Shown piece by piece: positions 17,782-24,843 of a stretch of 64,000 bases of DNA. The DNA comes from Streptomyces harbinensis (lineage in GTDB: Bacteria > Actinomycetota > Actinomycetes > Streptomycetales > Streptomycetaceae), in NCBI RefSeq assembly GCF_900116145.1, contig NZ_FPAB01000002.1, forward strand, positions 310,001 to 374,000, in the 5' to 3' direction. A model generated the notes under the pieces. That model was not told where the DNA came from. It saw only the letters and a program-made list of their open reading frames with translations, and did no database searches. Made by a program: the position numbers and the translations under genes. Each line of letters begins with the position of its first letter. Within the stretch, counting starts at the first letter, position 1.

Positions 17782-19286
17782 AGGGGGTGCTCCGAACCGG
17801 GGGAAGGGGCGGGTGCTCGGTCGCGGTGGAGTTCGGCCTCCGCCGCCGCCAGCGCGGCGAACTCCTCCTCGGGCGCCGCCGCGACCAGCCGGTGCCGAGA
17901 GTAGAAGCCGAAGTAGCCGATCGCCACGACATACACCCCCAGCGCGATCAGCGCCGCGTCCCGGTCCACCAGGAAGGTCGCCACCAGCGCGGCGAGCGCC
18001 AGCACGAAGGCGGTGCCGGAGGTGAGGACGCCGCCGGGGGTGCGGTAGGGGCGGTGCAGATCGGGTTCGCGGCGGCGCAGCACGATGTGGGACAGGCTCA
18101 TCAGCGCGTACGAGATGGCCGCGCCGAAGACCGCGACGTTCAGCATGGTGTCGCCGTTGCCGGTGGCCGCCGCCAGGCCGAAGCCGATCGCGCCGGGGAT
18201 CAGCAGGCCCAGGTAGGGGGCCTTGCGGCGGCTGGTCAGGGAGAGGAAGCGGGGCAGATAGCCGGCCCGGGAGAGCGCGAACAGCTGCCGGGAGCCCGCG
18301 TACACCAGGGAGAAGAAGGAGGCCACCAGTCCGGCCAGGCCCGCGTAGTTGATGAACCGGCTCAGCGCCGTCGGCTCGCCGTCCTCCTGGAGCGCGGTCA
18401 CCAGCGGGTTCCCGGCGTCCATCAGGGCCGCCGAGCCGCCCGCCCCGGCGGCGGCCACGAAGGTCAGCAGGGCGAGCACCGCGAGGATGCCGATCGCCGA
18501 GGCCATGGCGCGCGGCAGGGTACGGGCCGGGTCGCGGGCTTCCTCGGCGGCCAGCGGGACGCCCTCGACGCCGAGGAAGAACCACATGCCGAACGGGAAC
18601 GCCGCCCAGATGCCGAGCAGTCCGAACGGCAGCCAGGAGGTGGCGCCGAAGGCGGTGGTGTCCACGGGTATGTCGTTGAGGGAGCCGGCCTCGAAGTCGC
18701 TGAGGGCGCCGAGGACGAAGATCAGCAGCGCGGCGACGGCGACGGCGGTGACCACCAGGGAGAACCGCAGCGCCTCGCCCACGCCCCACAGGTGGATGGC
18801 GATGAACACCACGAAGCAGCCCAGGTAGACCGGCCAGGCGGAGGTGAGCCCGAAGAGCTGGAGCGATTCGATGTAGTCGCCGATGAAGATGGAGATGGCG
18901 GCCGGGGCCAGCACGAACTCGATGAGGATGGCGGTGCCGGTCAGAAACCCGCCCCAGGGGCCCAGTGCCCGGCGGGCGAAGCCGTAGCCGCCGCCGGCCG
19001 TGGGCAGGACGGCGGCGAGTTCCGCGGTGGCGAAGACGAGGGCCGCGTACATCAGGCCCATCAGCAGCGCGGCGATGGCCAGGCCGCCGAACCCGCCTTC
19101 GGCGAGGCCGAAGTTCCAGCCGGCGTAGTCGCCGGAGACGACGTACGCCACGCCGAGCCCGGTCAGCAGCAGCGGGCCGGCGCTGCCGCCGCGCAGGGCG
19201 CGCCGGCTCAGATACGCCTCCCGCGCCCCGGGGCCGGGCGCGGGGCCCGGCGGTGCGGTGGGGGGTGCCTGGTTTCCGTCCGACAT
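17778..19286 (-). CDS. APC-family permease, ethanolamine-type
   Basis: A 502-residue transporter with about 12 membrane helices. The N-terminal stretch GLGVAYVVSGDYAGWNFGLAEGGFGG is the signature I associate with bacterial ethanolamine permeases (Eat/EutP subgroup of the APC superfamily). ATG 19286 follows CAGGAG. The amidotransferase gene overlaps its end. The regulator gene lies upstream on the same strand about 110 bp away, and a shared motif (19324-19340) occurs in the gap and before the ligase gene. Uptake of ethanolamine fits the neighbours; a related amine or amino acid is the alternative. Confidence 0.82.
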   Translation of the reverse strand: MSDGNQAPPTAPPGPAPGPGAREAYLSRRALRGGSAGPLLLTGLGVAYVVSGDYAGWNFGLAEGGFGGLAIAALLMGLMYAALVFATAELAAVLPTAGGGYGFARRALGPWGGFLTGTAILIEFVLAPAAISIFIGDYIESLQLFGLTSAWPVYLGCFVVFIAIHLWGVGEALRFSLVVTAVAVAALLIFVLGALSDFEAGSLNDIPVDTTAFGATSWLPFGLLGIWAAFPFGMWFFLGVEGVPLAAEEARDPARTLPRAMASAIGILAVLALLTFVAAAGAGGSAALMDAGNPLVTALQEDGEPTALSRFINYAGLAGLVASFFSLVYAGSRQLFALSRAGYLPRFLSLTSRRKAPYLGLLIPGAIGFGLAAATGNGDTMLNVAVFGAAISYALMSLSHIVLRRREPDLHRPYRTPGGVLTSGTAFVLALAALVATFLVDRDAALIALGVYVVAIGYFGFYSRHRLVAAAPEEEFAALAAAEAELHRDRAPAPSPGSEHPL

Positions 19287-19323
19287 GGGCCGCTCCTGCC
19301 TCGCGCCGCAATGGTGTGGCGGC

Positions 19324-19340
19324 ATACCTTTGTCCTCCGG
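19324..19340. promoter_or_regulatory. Copy 1 of ATACCTT...CCTCCGG motif upstream of the permease
   Basis: ATACCTT, three bases, then CCTCCGG, 38 bp upstream of the permease start. A nearly identical motif with a 4-base gap lies before the ligase gene (20186-20203). The pair is a candidate operator for the FadR-type regulator encoded between them. Confidence 0.4.
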
Positions 19341-19397
19341 GTGGGCGCTGCGCAAGACCGTTGCGTAAAACAGCGGTAAACACCCGGGGCGCGCGGG

Positions 19398-20153
19398 TCA
19401 GGTGAGGAAGCCCCGCAGCAGCGCGGCGGTCCCGGCGCAGTGCTCGCGGGCGATCTCCCGGGCGGCGTCCGCGTCCCCCGCCAGCACCGCCGCGACCAGG
19501 GCCGCGTGCTGCTCCTGGGAGTGGGCCAGATTGCGCACCAGCAGCGGGATGCAGTCCAGCAGCGCGTTGAGTTCGGCGCGCACCGCCGCGTACTGGGCGG
19601 CCAGGCTCGGCGAGCCGCTCAGCTCGGCGAGCGCCAGGTGCAGCGCGGTGTCGGCGCGCCGGTAGTCGGCCAGCGGCGCTTCCTGGGTGGCGGCGAGCGC
19701 GGCGCGCAGCCGTGCGGTGCGCGCCGGGTCGGGCGGATCGGCGGCGCACAGCCCGGCCGCCCCGGACTCCAGGACCTCGCGCAGCCGCAGCACGTCCTCC
19801 ACGTCCACCCCGGCCAGCCGGCGGCGCAGTTCGCCGTGCGCGGCCTCCCGGCCGGGCCCGGGCCGCTCCCGGACGAAGGTGCCGCCGTACCGGCCGCGCC
19901 GGCTGACCACCAGGCCCTCGTCCTGGAGCACCTTCAGCACCTCGCGCAGCGTGACCCGGCTGACGCCGAGCCGCTCGGCCAGCTCCCGTTCGGCCGGCAG
20001 CCGGCCGCCGGGCGGCACCAGCCCGAGGCGCAGCACCCGCAGTATCTGCTCCAGCGCCTCCTCGAAGCCGTTGCCGGCCCGCACCGGGCGCAGCACCCCG
20101 GGTGGCAGGGCGCCGGGCGGCACCGGCGCCGCCGCGCTGCTGAAGTCGTCCAT
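19398..20153 (-). CDS. FadR-type GntR-family transcriptional regulator
   Basis: A 251-residue regulator: N-terminal winged helix (LRLGLVPPGGRLPAERELAERLGVSRVTLREVLKVLQDEGLV) and an all-helical FCD effector domain (DVLRLREVLESGAAGLCA, DTALHLALAELSGSPSLAAQY, EQHAALVAAVLAGDADAAREI). FCD regulators usually bind small carboxylates or amines. ATG 20153 follows GTAGGG. It is divergent from the GlnA-like gene, 73 bp apart, and lies between it and the permease, so it probably controls the whole ethanolamine-type locus. Confidence 0.9.
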   Translation of the reverse strand: MDDFSSAAAPVPPGALPPGVLRPVRAGNGFEEALEQILRVLRLGLVPPGGRLPAERELAERLGVSRVTLREVLKVLQDEGLVVSRRGRYGGTFVRERPGPGREAAHGELRRRLAGVDVEDVLRLREVLESGAAGLCAADPPDPARTARLRAALAATQEAPLADYRRADTALHLALAELSGSPSLAAQYAAVRAELNALLDCIPLLVRNLAHSQEQHAALVAAVLAGDADAAREIAREHCAGTAALLRGFLT

Positions 20154-20185
20154 CGACCCTACTTCCCAATCAATGGTCTGCACGG

Positions 20186-20203
20186 ATACCTTATGGCCTC
20201 CGG
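20186..20203. promoter_or_regulatory. Copy 2 of ATACCTT...CCTCCGG motif upstream of the GlnA-like gene
   Basis: ATACCTT (20186-20192), four bases, CCTCCGG (20197-20203), in the divergent promoter region between the FadR-type regulator and the ligase gene. It is the only near-match I see to the motif at 19324-19340. Confidence 0.4.
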
Positions 20204-20226
20204 CGGTAGCGACAGGAGGCCCTCCC

Positions 20227-21594
20227 GTGGCAGCACCCACACCCCCGCTGAGCATCGAGGAACTGCGGGGCCTGGTCGACCTCGGCGAACTCGACACCGT
20301 GGTCCTCGCGTTCACCGACATGCAGGGCAGACTCCAGGGCAAGCGGTTCGCCGCCCGGTTCTTCCTCGACGAAGTGCTGCACCACGGTACCGAGGGCTGC
20401 AACTATCTGCTGGCCGTCGACACCGACATGAACACCGTCGACGGCTTCGCCATGGCCTCCTGGGAGAACGGCTACGGCGACTTCGCCCTCCACGGCGACC
20501 CCGCCACCCTGCGCCGGCTGCCCTGGCACCCCGGCAGCGCCCTCATGATCGCCGACCTCGCCTGGCACGACGGCAGCCCCGTCACCGCCTCACCCCGGCA
20601 GATACTCCGCCGCCAGCTCGACCGGCTCGCCCAGCGCGACTGGTACGGATACGCCGGCACCGAGCTGGAGTTCATGGTCTTCGACAACACCTACGAACAG
20701 GCCTGGGACGCCGGCTACCGCGGCCTCACCCCCGCCAACCGCTACAACGTCGACTACTCCGTCCTCGGCACCGGACGCGTCGAACCCCTGCTGCGCCGCA
20801 TCCGCAACGAGATGGGCGCCGCCGGACTCACCGTCGAATCCGCCAAGGGCGAATGCAACTTCGGCCAGCACGAGATCGCCTTCCGCTACACGGACGCCCT
20901 CACCACCTGCGACCAGCACACCGTCTACAAAACCGGCGCCAAGGAGATCGCCGCCCAACAGGGCAACGCGCTCACCTTCATGGCCAAGTACGACGAACGC
21001 GAAGGCAACTCCTGCCACATCCACTTCTCGCTGCGCGACGGCGCGGGACAGCCGGTCTTCGCCGACCCCGACGGACCGTACGGCATGTCGCCCACCATGC
21101 GGCACTTCCTCGCCGGACAACTCGCCGCCCTGCCCGAACTCACCCTGCTCTACGCCCCCAACATCAACTCCTACAAGCGGTTCCGGCCCGGATCCTTCGC
21201 CCCCACCGCCGTCGCCTGGGGCCCCGACAACCGCACCTGCGCCCTGCGCGTCGTCGGCCACGGCCGCTCCCACCGCATGGAGAACCGGCTCCCCGGCGGC
21301 GACGTCAACCCCTACCTCGCCGTCGCCGGGATGATCGCCGCCGGACTGCACGGCGTGGAACAGCGCCTCGAACTCCCCGACCCCTGCACCGGCAACGCCT
21401 ACACGGCCGGCGCCCGCACCGTACCCGGCACCCTGCGCGAGGCGGCCGACCTCTGGGAGCACAGCACCCTCGCCCGCGACGCCTTCGGCGACGACGTCGT
21501 CGAGCACTACCTCAATCTGGCCCGCGTCGAACAGAACGCCTTCGACACCGCCGTCACCGACTGGGAGCGCTACCGCTCCTTCGAACGCCTGTGA
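20227..21594 (+). CDS. glnA4: Glutamine synthetase-like gamma-glutamyl ligase (GlnA4-type, gamma-glutamylethanolamide synthetase)
   Basis: A 455-residue glutamine-synthetase-fold ligase. Characteristic parts are ELEFMVFDNTYEQAW, SAKGECNFGQHEIAFRYTDA (metal site), SCHIHFSLRD, INSYKRFRPG and RVVGHGRSHRMENRLPGGD. GTG 20227 follows a good AGGAGG. In S. coelicolor the GlnA-like protein GlnA4 attaches glutamate to ethanolamine instead of ammonia. The matching neighbours here (ethanolamine-type permease, aldehyde dehydrogenase, SDR, PuuD-like hydrolase, FadR regulator) support that identity over glutamine or polyamine ligase. Substrate specificity cannot be proven from the sequence. Confidence 0.85.
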   Translation: MAAPTPPLSIEELRGLVDLGELDTVVLAFTDMQGRLQGKRFAARFFLDEVLHHGTEGCNYLLAVDTDMNTVDGFAMASWENGYGDFALHGDPATLRRLPWHPGSALMIADLAWHDGSPVTASPRQILRRQLDRLAQRDWYGYAGTELEFMVFDNTYEQAWDAGYRGLTPANRYNVDYSVLGTGRVEPLLRRIRNEMGAAGLTVESAKGECNFGQHEIAFRYTDALTTCDQHTVYKTGAKEIAAQQGNALTFMAKYDEREGNSCHIHFSLRDGAGQPVFADPDGPYGMSPTMRHFLAGQLAALPELTLLYAPNINSYKRFRPGSFAPTAVAWGPDNRTCALRVVGHGRSHRMENRLPGGDVNPYLAVAGMIAAGLHGVEQRLELPDPCTGNAYTAGARTVPGTLREAADLWEHSTLARDAFGDDVVEHYLNLARVEQNAFDTAVTDWERYRSFERL

Positions 21595-21614
21595 GGGAAA
21601 GGAGCACACCACAC

Positions 21615-22985
21615 GTGCAGGACGAGCACGAGGTGATCAACCCGGCGACCGAGGAGACCATCGCCACCGTCCCCGCCACCGGCCCCCGCGCGGTGGACGC
21701 CGCCGTCACCCGGGCCGCGCGGGCCCAGGAACGCTGGGCCGCCCTCGCCCCCGCCGACCGGGCCCGGCTGCTGCGCCGCTTCGCCGCCGCCGTCGACGGC
21801 GCGGTGGAGGAACTCGCCGCCATCGAGGTGCGCGAGGCCGGCCACCCCATCGGCAACGCCCGCTGGGAGGCCGGCAACGTCCGCGACCTCCTGGAGTACG
21901 CCGCCGGCGGAGTGGAACGCCTCACCGGCCGGCAGATCCCGGTCGCCGGCGGCATCGACCTCACCTTCCACGAACCGCTGGGCGTCGTCGGCGTCATCGC
22001 CCCCTGGAACTTCCCGCTGCCCATCGCCGGCTGGGGCACGGCCCCCGCCCTCGCCGCGGGCAACGCCGTCCTGCTGAAACCCGCCGAGAACACCCCGCTC
22101 ACCGCGCTGCGACTGGCCGGCCTCGCCACCGAGGCCGGACTGCCCGAAGACCTCTTCCAGGTCCTCCCCGGCGACGGCCCCACCACCGGCGGCGCCCTCG
22201 TCGACCACCCCGGGGTCGCCAAGATCGTCTTCACCGGCTCCACGGCGGTCGGCAAACACATCATGGCCCGCTGCGCCGCCGCCGTGAAGCCCGTCACCCT
22301 CGAACTCGGCGGCAAGAGCCCCAACATCGTCTTCGCCGACGCCGACCTGGAACGGGCCGCCGCCACCGCCCCCGGCTCCTTCCTCGACAACAGCGGCCAG
22401 GACTGCTGCGCCCGCAGCCGCATCCTGGTGCAACGCACCGTCTACGACCGGTTCCTCGAACTCCTGGAACCGGCCGTGCACGCCGTCACCGTCGGCGATC
22501 CCGCCGACCCCGCCACCGCCATGGGCCCGCTCGTCTCGGCCGCGCAGCGCGAACGCGTCCGCTCCTACGTCCCCGAAACCGCCCCCGCCGCCATCCGCGG
22601 CACCGTCCCCGGCGGTAAGGGCTACTGGTACCCGCCGACCGTCCTGGAAGCACACACGGTGGACGCCCGCGCAGCCACCGAGGAGATCTTCGGACCGGTC
22701 GCCGTCCTCACCCCCTTCGAGGACGAGGCCGAGGCGGTACGGCTGGCCAACGCCACCGCGTACGGCCTCGCCGGCTCGGTGTGGACCCGCGACGCGGGCC
22801 GCGCCCTCCGCGTCGCCCGGGGCGTCGCCGCCGGCAACCTCTCCGTCAACTCCCACAGCAGCGTCCGGTACGCCACCCCCTTCGGCGGCTACAAGCAGTC
22901 GGGGCTCGGCCGCGAACTCGGCCCCGACGCGCTGGTGGCCTTCACCGAGACCAAGAACGTGTTCATCAGCACCGAGGAGAACTGA
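21615..22985 (+). CDS. NAD(P)+-dependent aldehyde dehydrogenase
   Basis: A 456-residue aldehyde dehydrogenase with all key residues: APWNFPLPIAGWG with the oxyanion Asn, GNAVLLKPAENTPLTAL, cofactor loop VFTGSTAVGKHIM, general base in LELGGKSPN, and nucleophile in NSGQDCCARSR (the first of the two Cys by family alignment). GTG 21615 has AAGGAG 11 bases upstream and follows the ligase stop by 20 bp, so they share an operon. In this setting it would oxidise gamma-glutamyl-aminoacetaldehyde to gamma-glutamylglycine. The family is certain; the substrate is inferred. Confidence 0.9.
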   Translation: MQDEHEVINPATEETIATVPATGPRAVDAAVTRAARAQERWAALAPADRARLLRRFAAAVDGAVEELAAIEVREAGHPIGNARWEAGNVRDLLEYAAGGVERLTGRQIPVAGGIDLTFHEPLGVVGVIAPWNFPLPIAGWGTAPALAAGNAVLLKPAENTPLTALRLAGLATEAGLPEDLFQVLPGDGPTTGGALVDHPGVAKIVFTGSTAVGKHIMARCAAAVKPVTLELGGKSPNIVFADADLERAAATAPGSFLDNSGQDCCARSRILVQRTVYDRFLELLEPAVHAVTVGDPADPATAMGPLVSAAQRERVRSYVPETAPAAIRGTVPGGKGYWYPPTVLEAHTVDARAATEEIFGPVAVLTPFEDEAEAVRLANATAYGLAGSVWTRDAGRALRVARGVAAGNLSVNSHSSVRYATPFGGYKQSGLGRELGPDALVAFTETKNVFISTEEN

Positions 22986-22988
22986 CCC

Positions 22989-23774
22989 ATGCCCGAGGAG
23001 ACCGCCGTCTGCCGCCGCCTGGTGGACCGCACCGCCGTCGTCACCGGAGCGGGCTCCGGCATCGGCCTGGCCACCGCGCGCCGGCTCGCCTCCGAAGGCG
23101 CCCACGTGGTGTGCGCCGACATCGACGCCGAACGGGGCCGGGCCGCCGCCGAGGAGACCGGCGGACTGTACGTGGCCGCCGACGTCACCGACCCCGACCA
23201 GGTGGAGGCGCTGTTCCGCACCGCCGACGACACCTACGGCTCGGTGGACATCGCCTTCAACAACGCCGGGATCTCGCCCCCCGACGACGACTCCATCCTC
23301 ACCACCGGACTCGACGCCTGGCGCCGGGTCCAGGAGGTCAACCTCACCTCCGTCTACCTGTGCTGCAAGGCCGCGCTCCCCTACATGCGGCGGCAGGGCA
23401 AGGGCTCCATCATCAACACCGCCTCGTTCGTGGCCGTGATGGGCGCGGCCACCTCGCAGATCAGCTACACCGCCTCCAAGGGCGGCGTCCTGGCCATGTC
23501 CCGGGAACTGGGCGTGCAGTTCGCCCGGGAAGGCATCCGGGTCAACGCGCTGTGCCCCGGACCGGTCAACACCCCGCTGCTGAAGGAACTGTTCGCCAAG
23601 GACCCGGAACGGGCGGCCCGGCGGCTGGTGCACATCCCGGCCGGCCGCTTCGCCGAGGCCGAGGAGATCGCCGCGGCCGTCGCGTTCCTCGCCAGCGACG
23701 ACGCCTCGTTCGTCAACGCGGCCGAATTCCTGGTCGACGGCGGCATCGCCGGGGCGTACGTCACCCCGCTGTAG
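22989..23774 (+). CDS. Short-chain dehydrogenase/reductase
   Basis: A 261-residue classical SDR: TGAGSGIG cofactor motif, CADID acidic residue after strand 2 (NAD preference), NNAG, and catalytic YTASK (residues about 159-163). It starts three bases after the aldehyde dehydrogenase stop, so it is the third gene of the operon. Its likely job is to oxidise the alcohol of gamma-glutamylethanolamide to the aldehyde used by the preceding enzyme; such a step is required in the pathway and no other alcohol dehydrogenase is present. Generic annotation would be 3-oxoacyl-ACP reductase-like. Confidence 0.88.
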   Translation: MPEETAVCRRLVDRTAVVTGAGSGIGLATARRLASEGAHVVCADIDAERGRAAAEETGGLYVAADVTDPDQVEALFRTADDTYGSVDIAFNNAGISPPDDDSILTTGLDAWRRVQEVNLTSVYLCCKAALPYMRRQGKGSIINTASFVAVMGAATSQISYTASKGGVLAMSRELGVQFAREGIRVNALCPGPVNTPLLKELFAKDPERAARRLVHIPAGRFAEAEEIAAAVAFLASDDASFVNAAEFLVDGGIAGAYVTPL

Positions 23775-23820
23775 CACGCGGACGGTGGTGGGTGACGCGA
23801 TGCTGTGAGAAATTTCCGGC

Positions 23821-24717
23821 GTGAGTGCGGATTCTTCAGCTCCCGGATGGTTCCCCGACCCGGGCCACGCCGGTGACGGCCCGGCGCCCGAACGCTGGTG
23901 GGACGGCACCGCCTGGACGGGCGAAACCCGCGCCCCGGCCGCACCCGGGCCTGTCGCATCCCCCGGCCCGCCGCGCCGGCCGTCGTCCGGCGGCGCACGG
24001 GGACGGGGCGCGGCCGTCGCCGTGGCCGTGGGCAGCGCGCTGATGCTGGCCGCCCTGGTCGGAGGCGGGGCCCTGCTGCTGGGCAACGGAGCGGACGGTA
24101 CGGACGGCACGGACGACGCGGGGGACGCCACCGCCCCGGCGAGCGGTCCCGGGCCGGAAGGCGACCGGGAACCGGCGCCCGGCACGGCGCCGTTGACCCG
24201 GCCAGGGCCCGGCGGCCTCGCACTGCCGGTCCTGCCCGGCTGGCAGGAGCATCCCCCCGAGGCGGCCGGCGGCGGCCTGCTGGTCACCACCGGCGGCTAC
24301 CCCTGCCCGGCGGACCCGGCCCGCTCCTGCGTCACGGCGGGCGCGTTCCTCGGCCCGGCCGGCGACACCGCCGGTACCGACCCGCGGCAGGTGGCCGAGG
24401 CCGACATCGCGGCCCACATCGAGGAGTCCTTCGGCGCCGCCACCTACGACGGGGTGCGGGAACAGGAGGTCGTGCTCGCGGAGGAGACAACGGTGGCGGG
24501 GGAGCGCGGCTACCGGATCCGTACGCTGCTCACCACCGGCGCGGGCATCGACGCGTACGCCGAGTCGGTGGTCTTCCCCGCACCGGACGGATCAGGCCAA
24601 CTCCTGGCGCTCCGCTTCGGTTTCGACCTCGGCGGCGAAGCCCCGCCGGCCGGGGACATGGACCGCATCACGGCGGGGATCCGCCCGCCGGACGGAGACG
24701 GATCGAGGACCGGCTAG
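23821..24717 (+). CDS. DUF2510 membrane protein
   Basis: A 298-residue protein of unknown function. It opens with a DUF2510 motif (GWFPDPGHAGDGPAPERWWD then GTAWT), a short Trp-rich cytoplasmic domain common in actinobacteria. One membrane helix follows (about residues 61-81, AVAVAVGSALMLAALVGGGALL), then a Gly/Asp/Pro-rich linker and an extracytoplasmic domain of about 165 residues that contains two Cys. The GTG has no strong SD. Two further exported or membrane proteins follow on the same strand; DUF2510 proteins are often seen near such genes. Confidence 0.75.
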   Translation: MSADSSAPGWFPDPGHAGDGPAPERWWDGTAWTGETRAPAAPGPVASPGPPRRPSSGGARGRGAAVAVAVGSALMLAALVGGGALLLGNGADGTDGTDDAGDATAPASGPGPEGDREPAPGTAPLTRPGPGGLALPVLPGWQEHPPEAAGGGLLVTTGGYPCPADPARSCVTAGAFLGPAGDTAGTDPRQVAEADIAAHIEESFGAATYDGVREQEVVLAEETTVAGERGYRIRTLLTTGAGIDAYAESVVFPAPDGSGQLLALRFGFDLGGEAPPAGDMDRITAGIRPPDGDGSRTG

Positions 24718-24843
24718 GCGGCGGGGGGTTGGTACGCTCCCTCCTCCGGCGCCCGGTACCACTGGATGAACCGGTACACGTAGAGTGACCACCACCGTGA
24801 TGAGCAGCGACGGAACAGGGTCGGTCGGGAGGGCGGGAACGGG

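Noticed and set aside
17086..20169. A single 1027-residue minus-strand ORF
   Set aside because: Only its last 231 residues are a real protein (the amidotransferase); the rest is an open shadow frame across the permease and regulator genes.
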